A DNA stretch of 64,000 nucleotides from Geothermobacter hydrogeniphilus (GCF_002093115.1 NZ_NAAD01000010.1:1-64000); one strand, 5' to 3'. Shown: positions 7,920 through 17,696, counted from the first letter of the stretch. Notes: generated by a model from the sequence alone, not told the origin. Numbers and translations are program-made.

Positions 7920-9113
7920 ATGTTTGACCGCATCATCATTCACTACAGTGAAATCGGCATCAAGGGCAAAAACCGCTCCTTCTTCGAGAACCAGCTGGTC
8001 AGGCGGATCAAGCAGGCCCTCGGCGAGCAGGCACGGGTTCACAAGCGTTACGGCCGCATCGTCTGCGTTCCGGAACCGGATGCCGATGCCGCACGGATCT
8101 CCGATGCCCTGCGCCGGGTTCCCGGCATCGCTCATTTTTCCATGGGCTGCGCCGCCGAAAAGGATCTCGAGGCGATCAGGGAGAAGGCGGTCGGGATGCT
8201 CTCGGAGATGGACTTCACCAGTTTCGGCGTCAAGAGCCGTCGTTCCGACAAGAGCTTCCCGGTCAACTCCAACGAAATCAACCGCCAGGTCGGCAGCAGC
8301 ATCGTTCTCGGCCTCGACAAGAAGGTCAACCTGACCGACCCCGATCTCTGGCTCCACATCGAACTGACTCACGACGAGGCCCTGCTCTACAGCACCAAGA
8401 TCTCCGGGCCCGGCGGGCTGCCGGTGGGCACCAGCGGCAAGGCGGTGGTTTCTCTCTCCGGCGGCATCGATAGTCCGGTGGCCGCCTGGATGATGATGAA
8501 ACGCGGCTGCGAGCTGGTCTTCGGCCACATCCGCAACGAAACCCAGTTCGCCGGCGGAGCGGTCGGCAAGATCGAAAACCTGGTCGCCACCTTAAGCCGC
8601 AGCCAGCGGCGCTCGAAACTCTACATCTTCCCCTTCGGCGATATCCAGCGCCACATCATCGCCTTCGTCCCGGCCAAGGAGCGGATGATCATCTACCGAC
8701 GCTGCATGATGCGCCTGCTCAACATGCTGGCAGAGAAGGAAAAGGCCGGGGCCATCGTCACCGGCGACTCCCTCGGCCAGGTCGCCTCGCAGACCATGGA
8801 CAACATGCTCTGCATCCAGGCGGCGTCGAAGCGCCCGGTGCTGGCCCCCCTGGTCGGCCTCAACAAGGAGGAGATCATCACCATCGCCGAACGGGTCGGC
8901 ACCTTCGAGGACTCGATCCAACCCTACCCCGACTGCTGTTCCTTCATGATCGCACCGCACCCCGACACCCGCGCCAGGCTGCCCGATATCGAGCGTTTCG
9001 AAGCCGCCATGCCGCAACTCGACGAGCTGCTGCAGGCCTGCCTCGACGGCGCCGAACTGCGGATCATTGATGCTGAGACCCCGGACGGAGCGGAGTCCGA
9101 AACGAAGACCTGA
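7920..9113 (+). CDS. thiI: tRNA 4-thiouridine synthase ThiI
   Basis: ATP-dependent sulfur insertion at U8 of tRNA, and often sulfur carriage for thiamine. The 397 residues contain an N-terminal ferredoxin-like/THUMP region (about 1-165) and a PP-loop ATPase with SGGIDS at 180-185. The protein stops near residue 397, so it lacks the C-terminal rhodanese domain of E. coli ThiI (482 residues), like many short bacterial and archaeal forms. YPDCCSF near the C-terminus keeps a cysteine pair. The start is ATG 7920 with GGAG 8 bases upstream. The promoter must lie within, or read through, the repeat at 7741-7904. Confidence 0.92.
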   Translation: MFDRIIIHYSEIGIKGKNRSFFENQLVRRIKQALGEQARVHKRYGRIVCVPEPDADAARISDALRRVPGIAHFSMGCAAEKDLEAIREKAVGMLSEMDFTSFGVKSRRSDKSFPVNSNEINRQVGSSIVLGLDKKVNLTDPDLWLHIELTHDEALLYSTKISGPGGLPVGTSGKAVVSLSGGIDSPVAAWMMMKRGCELVFGHIRNETQFAGGAVGKIENLVATLSRSQRRSKLYIFPFGDIQRHIIAFVPAKERMIIYRRCMMRLLNMLAEKEKAGAIVTGDSLGQVASQTMDNMLCIQAASKRPVLAPLVGLNKEEIITIAERVGTFEDSIQPYPDCCSFMIAPHPDTRARLPDIERFEAAMPQLDELLQACLDGAELRIIDAETPDGAESETKT

Positions 9114-9224
9114 AACCGCCTGCCACTGAAGACGATCTTGCCGCGCCGGTTGCGGGGTGCTAAATTTATCGGATCGCCCCCCGCGAGGCAAACAAACTTT
9201 CTGGTTCGGGAAGGAATAAAACCC

Positions 9225-9965
9225 ATGAGCGAAAAGACCGGCGTCAAACCCTCCTGTTCATCCTGCAGCGGCGTCTTCCAGAAACAGGGAGCGACCAACT
9301 GCTGGAGCGAACCGGGCCAGGGACCGGCCAAACCGGGCTACTGTCCGTCGGATCCCCATGCCGAGATCATCCGCGAAGCGTTCGAGAGCTACCGGGGGGA
9401 CGATTTCGACGCCCGACTGGCCCGCATGGCGGCCAAGGTGGAAGGCCTCTGCTACCAGCCGGTGCCCGGCTCCGACGCGGTCAACGCCCGCTGGACGCGG
9501 GTCGAGGACACCATCGCCCTGTGCAGGCTGATGGGCTTCAAAAAGATCGGCATCGCCACCTGCATCGGACTGCTCGACGAAACCCGGCGCCTCTCCGAGA
9601 TCCTCGCCGCCCAGGGCCTGGAACCCTTCTCCGCCTGCTGCAAGGCCGGCAGCATCGACAAGCTCGACCTGAACCTGAAAGAGGAAAACAAGGTCCGTCC
9701 CAACACTTTCGAACCGGCCTGCAACCCCATCGCCCAGGCCCGAATCTGCAATGCCGAACAGACCGACATGAACATCATCATGGGGCTCTGCGTCGGGCAC
9801 GACATGCTGTTCAGCAAATATGCCGACGCCCCCGTCACCACCCTGGTCGCCAAGGATCGGGTCACCGGCCACAACCCGGTCAGCGTCCTCTACGGCCAGA
9901 ATTTCTACTACAAGCGACTGCAGAAACAGCCGGTGCTGACGGACGAGGAACTGAAAGAAATCTGA
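9225..9965 (+). CDS. DUF1847 cysteine-rich putative metal-binding protein
   Basis: A 246-residue protein with an N-terminal CSSCSG motif and further cysteines in CWSE, YCPS, ATCIGL, SACCKAG and EPACNP. This pattern is that of DUF1847, found mainly in anaerobes and thought to bind metal. There is no signal peptide or membrane segment. AAGGAAT upstream supports the ATG at 9225. The reaction is unknown. It is followed, 10 bases after its stop, by a perfect hairpin that contains the ribosome site of the next gene, so the two may be co-transcribed but separately controlled. Confidence 0.75.
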   Translation: MSEKTGVKPSCSSCSGVFQKQGATNCWSEPGQGPAKPGYCPSDPHAEIIREAFESYRGDDFDARLARMAAKVEGLCYQPVPGSDAVNARWTRVEDTIALCRLMGFKKIGIATCIGLLDETRRLSEILAAQGLEPFSACCKAGSIDKLDLNLKEENKVRPNTFEPACNPIAQARICNAEQTDMNIIMGLCVGHDMLFSKYADAPVTTLVAKDRVTGHNPVSVLYGQNFYYKRLQKQPVLTDEELKEI

Positions 9966-9975
9966 CATAGCTTGC

Positions 9976-10020
9976 GTTCCTCCTTTTTCCTGAAACAATT
10001 AAACAGGAAAAAGGAGGAAC
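9976..10020 (+). promoter_or_regulatory. 17-bp hairpin burying a Shine-Dalgarno sequence
   Basis: Arms 9976-9992 (GTTCCTCCTTTTTCCTG) and 10004-10020 are exact reverse complements around an 11-base A/T-rich loop. The 3' arm contains AAAGGAGG, the only ribosome site for the gene starting at 10026. In the mRNA that site would be fully paired, so translation should need melting, cleavage or a binding factor. There is no T-run after the stem. Confidence 0.7.
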
Positions 10021-10025
10021 ACACC

Positions 10026-10346
10026 ATGCTCATCACTACCACTCCCCAGATCGAAGGCCGGCAGATCAACACCTACCTCGGCGTCATCACCGGCGAAGCG
10101 GTCCTCGGCGCCAATATCTTCAAGGATATGTTCGCCAATATCCGCGACATCGTCGGCGGCCGTTCCGGATCATACGAAAAGGAACTGCGCAAGGCCCGCG
10201 ACTACGCCTTCGAAACCCTGCGTCAAGAGGCCGCCGAACTCGGCGCCGATGCCGTGGTCGGAGTCGACATCGACTACGAGGTTCTCGGCGAAAAAAACGG
10301 CATGCTGATGGTTTCGGTCAGCGGAACAGCTGTCAAGCTGGCCTGA
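10026..10346 (+). CDS. YbjQ-family (UPF0145) protein
   Basis: A 106-residue protein close in length and landmarks to E. coli YbjQ (107): [60 protein letters not shown] and a final GTAVKL strand. The function of the family is unsettled. It is the third YbjQ paralogue within 3.7 kb. The ribosome site AAAGGAGGAACACACC-ATG is very strong in sequence but is locked in the hairpin at 9976-10020, so control of translation is likely. Confidence 0.88.
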   Translation: MLITTTPQIEGRQINTYLGVITGEAVLGANIFKDMFANIRDIVGGRSGSYEKELRKARDYAFETLRQEAAELGADAVVGVDIDYEVLGEKNGMLMVSVSGTAVKLA

Positions 10347-10426
10347 AAAAACACCTCGAAACCAGCGGAATCCGTCGGTTTTCTCTCTTCTATCATTGCA
10401 ACCTGAAATCAGAGCGTTACAGTTAA

Positions 10427-10588
10427 CCTGAATCGGTGAGCCCCTTGCCGGCGGATAGCGCAAGCCATTGACCTGCCTGAACTTCCCCAAAATTACCAGC
10501 GAACCTATGGGTGCGCTTCAAATTTTAGGAAAGCCCATTCAGGCCAAGCACTTACGCTCTCCATCCGACAGGAACTCACGGATTCAGG
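10427..10588. repeat. Family 1 palindromic element, copy 2
   Basis: A 162-bp copy with ends CCTGAATCGGTGAG and CTCACGGATTCAGG and the conserved centre ACCAGCGAACCTATGGGTGC. The inner stem here is AAAATT / AATTTT, where copy 1 has AGAAATC / GATTTCT, so both arms changed together. It occupies most of the 327-base gap upstream of ilvB. The remaining bases before ilvB show no clear leader peptide; a short palindrome AACCTGATTCAGGTT (about 10618-10632) echoes the repeat ends. Confidence 0.88.
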
Positions 10589-10673
10589 GTTATCTTTACT
10601 GGCGGGCGCCTTCCCGGCGTCCCTCTTGAAACCTGATTCAGGTTGAACCCCTAACCAGGCGACTGAGGTTGCG

Positions 10674-12419
10674 ATGACTGGCAAGGAACTTCTCTTACGG
10701 GCCCTGGCAGACCGGGGCGTGCAGACCATTTTCGGCTACACCGGCGGCGCCATCATGCCGGTGTTCGACCAGATGGACAAACTCGGGCACTTCAAATTCA
10801 TCATGTCGCGGCATGAACAGGGAGCGGCCTTCATGGCCCAGGGTCTGTCCCGCGCGTCCCTGTCAACCGCCAACCCGCAGGTCGGGGTCTGCATGGCGAC
10901 CTCGGGGCCGGGAGCGATGAACCTGGTCACCGGCATCGCCGACGCCTACATGGACTCGGTTCCCATGGTCGCCGTCACTGGCCAGGTCGCCACCGGCGTC
11001 ATCGCCACCGACGCCTTCCAGGAGAGCGACGTGATCGGAGTGATGATGCCGATCTGCAAACAGACCTACATGCCCCTCTTCGTCGAAGAGATCGAGCAGA
11101 CCGTACACGAGGCCTTCTATGTCGCCACCACCGGACGCGGCGGACCGGTGGTGCTGGATATTCCCAAGGATGTCCAGAATGTCCAGGTCGACAAGGATTA
11201 CCACTTCGACACCGCAGCCTTCCGGCCGGCCCTGCCCGGTTTCTACTACCATCCGACACCGGCCCGTGAACCGCTGCAGAAAGCGGTCGAACTGATCAAC
11301 CGCAGCGAGCGGCCGGTGATCTTCTGCGGCCACGGGGTGATCAGCAGCAACGCCGGCAAACTGCTGCAGCAGTTCGCCGAAAAAGTCAATATCCCGGTCG
11401 CCTTCACCCTGCACGGGCTCTCCGCCATGCCCCTCGACCATCCCTTAAGTCTCGGCATGATGGGGATGCACGGCACCGTCGAGGCCAACCGGGCGATCAT
11501 GGAGGCGGACCTGCTGATCTCCTTCGGCATGCGTTTCGACGACCGCGTCACCGGCAAACTCAGCGAATACGCCCAAAATGCCGACGTCATCCACGTTGAA
11601 ATCGACCCTTCGGAGATCGGCAAGAACGTCCAGCCGACGGTCGCCATCAACGCCGATGTCTACCGCACCCTGCATGTCCTGGTTAGCGACCCGATGCTAG
11701 CCGGCAAGCCGCGGCGCCGCTGGCGCCAACGCATCGCCGAGGCGCGCGAGGTGATGGCAGCGGACCTGCGCCGGGAGATCGACAAGGGCGTGGGGGATGA
11801 CGGCGCGCTGCTGATGAAAACCATCATCGACCGGCTCTCGAAACTGACCGGCGGCCGCGACCTGATCGTCTCCGACGTCGGCCAGCACCAGATGATGGCG
11901 GCCCGCTTCTACAACTACCAGACCCCCAACAGCTGGTTCGCCTCCGGCGGCGCCGGCACCATGGGCTGCTCGCTGCCAATGGCGATCGGTGTCAAACTGG
12001 CGCGGCCCGAAGAACGGGTCTGGTCGATCAACGGCGACGGCGGATTCCAGATGAACATGCAGGAACTCGGCACCATCATGGAACAGGGAACCGACCTCAA
12101 GATCATGATTCTCAACAACGGCTACCTCGGCATGGTGCGCCAGTGGCAGACCCTGTTCTTCGACGGCCGCTATGCCGGCACACCGATGCAGAGCCCCGAT
12201 TTCGGTCAGGTGGCTTCCGCCTACGGCATCCCCTACCGCAAGGTGACCGAACTCGCCGAGATCGAACCGGCGATCCAGGAGGCGATCGACCACCCGGGAG
12301 CGATCATGCTCGAATTCGTCTGCGATCCGAGCGAGGTGATCCTGCCGATGATCCCCGCCGGCGGCGGCTTCGACGACATGATCATCAAACGCCCGAAGGC
12401 GAAGAAGAAAAAGGACTGA
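10674..12419 (+). CDS. ilvB: Acetolactate synthase, large catalytic subunit
   Basis: Condenses two pyruvates, or pyruvate with 2-oxobutyrate, in valine/leucine/isoleucine synthesis, using thiamine diphosphate, Mg2+ and FAD. The 581 residues are normal for the biosynthetic enzyme. The catalytic glutamate is E48 in RHEQGAAF, and the thiamine diphosphate motif GDGGFQMNMQEL..NNGYLG lies in the C-terminal third. The matching regulatory subunit gene follows after a repeat, then ilvD, so the three form an ilv cluster. GAGG a few bases upstream of the ATG serves as ribosome site. No ilvC is in the window. Confidence 0.95.
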   Translation: MTGKELLLRALADRGVQTIFGYTGGAIMPVFDQMDKLGHFKFIMSRHEQGAAFMAQGLSRASLSTANPQVGVCMATSGPGAMNLVTGIADAYMDSVPMVAVTGQVATGVIATDAFQESDVIGVMMPICKQTYMPLFVEEIEQTVHEAFYVATTGRGGPVVLDIPKDVQNVQVDKDYHFDTAAFRPALPGFYYHPTPAREPLQKAVELINRSERPVIFCGHGVISSNAGKLLQQFAEKVNIPVAFTLHGLSAMPLDHPLSLGMMGMHGTVEANRAIMEADLLISFGMRFDDRVTGKLSEYAQNADVIHVEIDPSEIGKNVQPTVAINADVYRTLHVLVSDPMLAGKPRRRWRQRIAEAREVMAADLRREIDKGVGDDGALLMKTIIDRLSKLTGGRDLIVSDVGQHQMMAARFYNYQTPNSWFASGGAGTMGCSLPMAIGVKLARPEERVWSINGDGGFQMNMQELGTIMEQGTDLKIMILNNGYLGMVRQWQTLFFDGRYAGTPMQSPDFGQVASAYGIPYRKVTELAEIEPAIQEAIDHPGAIMLEFVCDPSEVILPMIPAGGGFDDMIIKRPKAKKKKD

Positions 12420-12441
12420 GGACAAGACCGGAATCAAAGTC

Positions 12442-12585
12442 TTTAACGCAGAGGCGGAGAGGAGCAGAGGTGGAGAGAAAACCCGGTTTCAGGGGGACCT
12501 CAATCCAAACAAGATTTTGGTTTTCTCTGCGCCCTCTCCCTCTCTGCGGCTCTGCGTTGAAGAGGTTTTCCTGGTGCCCTGATGG
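12442..12585. repeat. Family 3 inverted repeat between ilvB and ilvN
   Basis: Arms CTTTAACGCAGAGGCGGAGAG (12441 on) and CTCTGCGGCTCTGCGTTGAAG (to about 12562) pair with few mismatches, with a second shorter internal pair (GGAGAGAAAACC / GGTTTTCTCTGC). It separates two genes that are normally adjacent, and may act as an RNA stem within the operon transcript. Confidence 0.75.
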
Positions 12586-12627
12586 CCAATGATATTGTTT
12601 TCCAGATGATGAACGGAGAATACCCCC

Positions 12628-13098
12628 ATGAAACGACGCGCGATTCTCGCCTTCATGCTCGACCGTCCCGGCGTGCTGCAGAAAGTCTCGATGCTGATCC
12701 GCAAGAAGATGTACAACGTCGACACCCTGACGGTCTGCAACTCCCGCAAGAAAGGCATCAGCCGCATGACCATCACCCTGCGGGAAGATGACGAAGAGAA
12801 GGTGCAGCAGATCCTCTCCCAGCTGGAAAAATTTACCGAGGTGGTGTCGGTCAAGGAGCTCGATACCGACCACAGCTATTGGCGGGAAGCGGCGATCATC
12901 AAGGTCGAAGCTGATGACGAACATCTTGAATCCTTCCGCAAGGACTACACCTTCGAGATCCTCGACCACAAGAGCAACGAAATCCACATCATCCAGATTG
13001 CCGGCTCGACCCGCCGTATCGACGCTTTCGTCAAGGATCTGGGGGAGGAACACATCATCGAAATCGCCCGCACCGGGGTCACGGCGCTGGAGAAATAA
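12628..13098 (+). CDS. ilvN: Acetolactate synthase, small regulatory subunit
   Basis: A 156-residue subunit that activates the catalytic subunit and confers valine feedback inhibition. An N-terminal ACT domain (about 1-75; DRPGVLQKVSMLIRKK is typical) is followed by the conserved C-terminal ALS small-subunit domain with REAAIIKVEAD and EIARTGVTAL. The length matches the IlvH/IlvN long form. It lies 200 bases after ilvB, across a repeat, and 40 bases before ilvD. Confidence 0.95.
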   Translation: MKRRAILAFMLDRPGVLQKVSMLIRKKMYNVDTLTVCNSRKKGISRMTITLREDDEEKVQQILSQLEKFTEVVSVKELDTDHSYWREAAIIKVEADDEHLESFRKDYTFEILDHKSNEIHIIQIAGSTRRIDAFVKDLGEEHIIEIARTGVTALEK

Positions 13099-13138
13099 TA
13101 AAACCTGGCGGCCTCAACGAATTAATTAAAGGTCCAAC

Positions 13139-14842
13139 ATGAAGAAACGCAGCAGCGAGATCACCGGCACCCCCGGCGGGGCCGACTGGGCGGAGCGGAC
13201 CGCGGCGCGCAGCATGCTGCGGGCGGTACGTTTTTCCGACGAGGACTTCGAGAAACCGATTATTGCCCTGGCCGTCCCCCATACCAACGGCACCCCCTGC
13301 AATGATCATCTCCGCGACCTCGGCGACATTCTGCAGCGTGAAATCGAGGCAGCAGGCGGCAAGGCGATCGTCTTCGGCACCCCGGTGATCTCCGACGGCA
13401 TCTCCATGGGCAGCGAAGCGATGAAATATTCGCTGGTCAGCCGCGAGGTGATCGCCGACGCCATCGAACTGATGACCGAGGGCTACCGGGTCGACGGCGT
13501 GCTGACCCTCTCCGGCTGCGACAAGACCATTCCGGCCGCGCTGATGCCGATCGCCCGCAACGACCTGATCGGCCTGACCCTCTACGGCGGCAGCATCCTC
13601 CCCGGCCTGTATGGCGGCGAGGAGCTCAACATCGTCAGCAGCTTCGAGGCCATCGGCGCCCACGCGGCGGGAAAAATCGACGACTGCCGGCTGAAGGAAA
13701 TCGAATGCCACGCCTGTCCCGGCGCCGGCTCCTGCGGCGGCATGTACACCGCCAACACCATGGCGTCCGCCATCGAAGCGCTGGGAATGAGCATCCCCGG
13801 CGCCGCCTCCAACCTCGCCGTCGAACGCGACAACCGCATCAGCGCCGACAAGCGTCTCGATGCCGCCCGCAGCGCGCGGATGCTGATGGGCCTGCTGCAG
13901 AAGGGAACCAGAGCCCGCCGCATCATGACCCGCGCCGCTTTCGAGAATGCCCTCACCGTCGCCTGGGCGCTGGGCGGCTCGACCAACGCCGTGCTCCACC
14001 TGCTGGCTCTGGCACACGAGGCCGACGTCGAACTCGATCTCGACGCCATCGCCCGCGTCACCGGAAAAGTCCCGCTGCTCGGCAACTTCAAACCCTTCGG
14101 CCGCTACCTGATGAACGACCTGCACCGCATCGGCGGCGTGCCGATGGTGATGAAGACCCTGCTCGACGCCGGCTTCCTGCACGGCGACTGCCTGACCGTC
14201 ACCGGTCTCAGCATCGCCGACAATCTTGCCGACACGCCCACCTGCCCTGAGGGACAGGACATCCTCTATCCGCCCGAGGCCCCCTACGCTCCACCGGGGC
14301 AGCACATCCGTATCCTGCGCGGCAACCTCGCCCCGGAAGGCTGCGTACTCAAATTGAGCGGCAGGAAGCCGGGCAGCTTCAGCGGCCCGGCGCGGGTCTT
14401 CGAACGGGAAGAAGACGCCCTGCAGGCAATCCTGAAAGGCGAGATCAACCGCGGGGACGTGATGGTGATCCGCTACGAGGGGCCGAAGGGTGGTCCCGGC
14501 ATGCGCGAGATGCTCTCCCCCTCGGCGGCACTGATGGGCGCGGGCCTGGGTACCGATGTCGCCCTGGTCACCGACGGCCGCTTTTCCGGCGGCACCCACG
14601 GCATCATGATCGGCCACGTCGCTCCCGAGGCGCAGGTCGGCGGCACCATTGCCCTGGTCAAGGAGAGAGACCCGATCGAAATCAACCTTGAAACAAACGA
14701 GTTAAACCTGCGGATTGATGGCCGTGAGCTGGAAAAACGGCGAGAGATCTGGCAGCCTCCCGGATCCCGCTACCCGCGCGGGGTGCTGGCCAAGTACGCC
14801 GGTCTGGTCTCCTCCGCTTCGGAAGGGGCGGTGACCAGTTGA
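13139..14842 (+). CDS. ilvD: Dihydroxy-acid dehydratase
   Basis: Dehydrates 2,3-dihydroxy-isovalerate and -methylvalerate to the 2-oxo acids, the third common step to branched-chain amino acids. The 567 residues carry the Fe-S cluster cysteines in [16 protein letters not shown] and [14 protein letters not shown], and the C-terminal [11 protein letters not shown] motif. It is the last gene of the ilv cluster and is closed by a strong palindrome at 14850. Confidence 0.95.
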   Translation: MKKRSSEITGTPGGADWAERTAARSMLRAVRFSDEDFEKPIIALAVPHTNGTPCNDHLRDLGDILQREIEAAGGKAIVFGTPVISDGISMGSEAMKYSLVSREVIADAIELMTEGYRVDGVLTLSGCDKTIPAALMPIARNDLIGLTLYGGSILPGLYGGEELNIVSSFEAIGAHAAGKIDDCRLKEIECHACPGAGSCGGMYTANTMASAIEALGMSIPGAASNLAVERDNRISADKRLDAARSARMLMGLLQKGTRARRIMTRAAFENALTVAWALGGSTNAVLHLLALAHEADVELDLDAIARVTGKVPLLGNFKPFGRYLMNDLHRIGGVPMVMKTLLDAGFLHGDCLTVTGLSIADNLADTPTCPEGQDILYPPEAPYAPPGQHIRILRGNLAPEGCVLKLSGRKPGSFSGPARVFEREEDALQAILKGEINRGDVMVIRYEGPKGGPGMREMLSPSAALMGAGLGTDVALVTDGRFSGGTHGIMIGHVAPEAQVGGTIALVKERDPIEINLETNELNLRIDGRELEKRREIWQPPGSRYPRGVLAKYAGLVSSASEGAVTS

Positions 14843-14849
14843 GCAGGGG

Positions 14850-14901
14850 CCACAAGTGAAGAGGGCAGGGACCTGTCGGTCCCTGCCCTCTTCACTTGTG
14901 G
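14850..14901. terminator. Bidirectional hairpin between ilvD and the chemoreceptor gene
   Basis: A perfect 24-bp stem (14850-14873 with 14878-14901) and a 4-base loop TGTC between two convergent genes. Neither flank has a long T-run, so it may be a weak or factor-assisted terminator, or an RNA-stabilising 3' stem for both messages. Confidence 0.7.
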
Positions 14902-14916
14902 TCGAAAAACTTCGGA

Positions 14917-16680
14917 TCAGCTTTCAACTCCAAGGCCGTTTTCAAGCTTGAAACTGGCCAGCATTTCCTGCAACTGCGCCGCTTGACCCGATAATTCCTC
15001 GGCGGCGGCGGCCGAACTTTCAGCGCTGTTGGTATTCTTCTGCGTCACCTGGTCGATCTGGTTCAGCCCGGAGGTGATCTGGCTGATCCCCTGAGCCTGT
15101 TCGCTGCTCGCCTGGGCGATTTCGGCCACCAGGTCCGAGGCCTTGCTAATGCCGCTGACAATCTCCTCCAGCGAGGCTGACGTCCGGTCCGCGATTTCGG
15201 TTCCCCGTTCAGTCTTGGCCACCGTGGATTCAATCATCTCGGCCGTCTCGCGAGCGGCCCTGGCACTCCGCCCGGCCAGGTTGCGAACTTCCTCCGCCAC
15301 GACCGCGAAGCCCTTGCCGGCGGTTCCGGCCCGCGCCGCTTCGACGGCAGCGTTGAGAGCCAGCAGGTTGGTCTGGAAAGCGATTTCGTCGATCACCTTG
15401 ATGATATTGGAGATACTGCGTCCCGATTCGTTGATTTCGTCCATCGCCGCGACCATCTCCGTCATCTGCTCGGCGCCGCTCTCCGCCGCCTTGCGCGCCT
15501 GGCTGGAAAGATCGTTGGCGGCATTGGCATTTTCGGCATTCTGCTTGGTCTGGTTGGCGAGTTCCTGCATCGAGGCGTTGATTTCCTCCAGCGACGCGGC
15601 CGATTCGGTCGCGCCGTCCGAGAGCGCCTGGCTCGATCGGGAGACATCATTAGAGGCCATGGCGATTTCCCGCCCGGCGGTCTGCACCTGGCCCAGCAGC
15701 AGGTTCAGGCTGCGGTTGGCTTTCGCCAGCGGTTCCCGGATCAACCCCTTGGCCTTGAAAGTGAAATCGCCGGCGGCCAGGCGGTCAAACGCGGTCAGAA
15801 TCTCATCCTGCAGACTGGCGGCGAAGGTATCCAGGGCCTTGCCGAGACGTCCGATTTCATCGTTGCGCTTCAGGTTCAGACGCCGATCGAGCTGGCCTGT
15901 CTGCATCCCTTCAAGCATGGCTACCACTGAACGGAGCGGATTGATGACCGCCCGTGATGAGAACAAACCGATCAGAACCGCGAAGGCCACCAGGGCGGCG
16001 AACATGGTGCCGCCCCCCATGAGCAGGATCCCCGCCAGCTGAGCATCGGCGGCGTCGAGGGAATGGATGATTTCAAAGGCGCCGTGAATCTCACCGACCT
16101 TCCAGTTTTCCATCTTGCTGCCGGTCGGATCGAGACCATCCTTGTTGCCCCAGAGGGTTTCCGCCGTGGCCGGATCGCCATGGCAATTCAGGCAGACCTC
16201 TGTCAGAACAACGGGCCGGAAATAGTGAACCGCATTGTTCTGCGAATCGATTTCAACATATTCCTTCTGCCCCTGCTTGAGAGCTTTCAGGGCCCTGGCC
16301 TCCAGCTCATCCGGCTGGTTTTTCGGGTTCCGCGGCTGAAACTTGGGAACCTTGAAGGTATAGCCGCCCTCCCGGGCCTTGCGCATGGCCGAGTTCCAGG
16401 CCGAAACAACCGGCACCGCGGCAAGTACTTTGTCCCGCTCTCCCGCTTCAGCATATTGCTTCACCATCCCGACATTGAAAAGCCCGAGAGACCATTTTTC
16501 CTCCATTTCCTGGCGGGCGGACTCCACGGTGCGCGCCAGCACACGCGACTGATCGATATACTCGTTCAGAACCCGGTCCTTTTCAGTCCGGTAGAACGCG
16601 ACGAACAGACCACCGAGAATCACCGCCGGGATCAGAACCCCGCCGGCGATCAGCTTGAATCGCAGGGACACGGATTTCAT
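14917..16680 (-). CDS. Methyl-accepting chemotaxis protein with c-type haem sensor domain
   Basis: A 587-residue chemoreceptor. Transmembrane helices at about 8-29 and 216-240 bracket a periplasmic DUF3365/Tll0287-like domain containing CLNCH (163-167), a CxxCH covalent haem site. HAMP follows, then the long signalling hairpin with the invariant tip ([21 protein letters not shown]). It should signal to CheA/CheW. Haem in this position suits redox, oxygen or NO sensing; haem-c chemoreceptor sensor domains are known in Geobacter. The start is ATG 16680, with GGAGG 7 bases upstream. There is no C-terminal CheR-binding pentapeptide. Confidence 0.92.
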   Translation of the reverse strand: MKSVSLRFKLIAGGVLIPAVILGGLFVAFYRTEKDRVLNEYIDQSRVLARTVESARQEMEEKWSLGLFNVGMVKQYAEAGERDKVLAAVPVVSAWNSAMRKAREGGYTFKVPKFQPRNPKNQPDELEARALKALKQGQKEYVEIDSQNNAVHYFRPVVLTEVCLNCHGDPATAETLWGNKDGLDPTGSKMENWKVGEIHGAFEIIHSLDAADAQLAGILLMGGGTMFAALVAFAVLIGLFSSRAVINPLRSVVAMLEGMQTGQLDRRLNLKRNDEIGRLGKALDTFAASLQDEILTAFDRLAAGDFTFKAKGLIREPLAKANRSLNLLLGQVQTAGREIAMASNDVSRSSQALSDGATESAASLEEINASMQELANQTKQNAENANAANDLSSQARKAAESGAEQMTEMVAAMDEINESGRSISNIIKVIDEIAFQTNLLALNAAVEAARAGTAGKGFAVVAEEVRNLAGRSARAARETAEMIESTVAKTERGTEIADRTSASLEEIVSGISKASDLVAEIAQASSEQAQGISQITSGLNQIDQVTQKNTNSAESSAAAAEELSGQAAQLQEMLASFKLENGLGVES

Positions 16681-16826
16681 CGTCAACCTCCAGTTGAGAA
16701 ACTATCCACCTTCTCGACCCGGAGTCAGATTTGCTTTAGAAAAAAGCGTTTTTTGTCAAACTCGAATCGGTGAGCGTGCGGTTACGCGTTATAATTTCCG
16801 CAACCACCTGTCGACTGGAGTTCGTG

Positions 16827-17525
16827 ATGCCTCAGGCCCCTCTCACCCAACCGATCCTGATCATCGAGGATGATCCCAACACCGCGGCACTGGTCGAAAC
16901 CTACCTGCGGCGCGAAGGATTCACGACCCTCACCGCCAGTGGAGGGATCCGGGCACTGGAGTTGGCCCGCTCGTGCAAACCGGGCTTTGTCATCCTCGAC
17001 ATTATGCTGCCGGAAGTGGACGGCTGGGAGATCTGCCGGCGCCTGCGCCGGGAATCAGAGGTTCCCATCCTGATCCTGACCGCTCGCGAAGAGGAGATCG
17101 ACCGGGTTCTCGGCCTCTCCCTCGGAGCCGACGACTACGTGGTCAAACCCTTCAGCCCGCGGGAACTGGTCGAACGGGTCCGGGCGATCCTGCGCCGAAC
17201 TCAGGCCGGCAGGACGGAACAAAAGTCGGAACTCTGCCAGGGAAGGCTCTGTCTCGATCCGGAGCAGCACCGGGTCACCCTTGCGGGGAAAACCATTGAT
17301 CTGACCGGCGCCGAATTCCGTCTGCTGCAGGTTCTGCTCGGGACTCCGGGCAGGGTCTTCTCGCGCGGAGAACTGCTGGAGAGACTCTATGACAACGGGG
17401 AGACGGTGGTCGAAAAGGTGATCGATGTCCACATCGGCAAACTTCGCCAGAAGCTCGGCGACCACGCCGCCGAGCCGGAGTTCATCGAAACGGTGCGCGG
17501 CTTCGGCTACCGGCTGAAATCCTGA
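16827..17525 (+). CDS. OmpR/PhoB-family response regulator
   Basis: A 232-residue regulator: receiver domain (about 10-120) with the phospho-acceptor aspartate in FVILDIMLPEVDGWE and the conserved lysine in VVKPFSP, then a winged-helix DNA-binding domain (about 135-232) ending ETVRGFGYRLK. It resembles BaeR/PhoP-type regulators. A TATAAT at 16790-16795 lies 31 bases before the ATG. Its stop codon TGA (17523-17525) is part of the left end of a family 1 repeat. The partner kinase follows directly beyond that repeat. Confidence 0.9.
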   Translation: MPQAPLTQPILIIEDDPNTAALVETYLRREGFTTLTASGGIRALELARSCKPGFVILDIMLPEVDGWEICRRLRRESEVPILILTAREEEIDRVLGLSLGADDYVVKPFSPRELVERVRAILRRTQAGRTEQKSELCQGRLCLDPEQHRVTLAGKTIDLTGAEFRLLQVLLGTPGRVFSRGELLERLYDNGETVVEKVIDVHIGKLRQKLGDHAAEPEFIETVRGFGYRLKS

Positions 17526-17682
17526 ATCGGAGGGTCCCTTGTCGGCGGATAATACAAGTCATTGCCCTGTTTGCACTTGCCAAAAATCACCAGCGAACCT
17601 ATGGGTGCGCTTCAGATTTTTGGCAACCCCATCCAAGGCAAGCACTTGCACTCTCCATCCAACAGGGCCCCACCGATCCAGG
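17521..17682. repeat. Family 1 palindromic element, copy 3, inside a two-component operon
   Basis: A 162-bp copy from CCTGAATCGGAGGGTCCC to CCGATCCAGG, with the conserved centre and the inner stem GCCAAAAATC / GATTTTTGGC. It lies exactly between the regulator and kinase genes. Its first bases contain the regulator's stop codon, and its right end is 15 bases before the kinase ATG. Confidence 0.9.
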
Positions 17683-17696
17683 AGAGCGGAGACCCC

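Noticed and set aside
10347-10673. An ilv attenuator like the one before asd
   Set aside because: No frame rich in Ile, Leu or Val codons and no terminator precede ilvB; the gap is a family 1 repeat.
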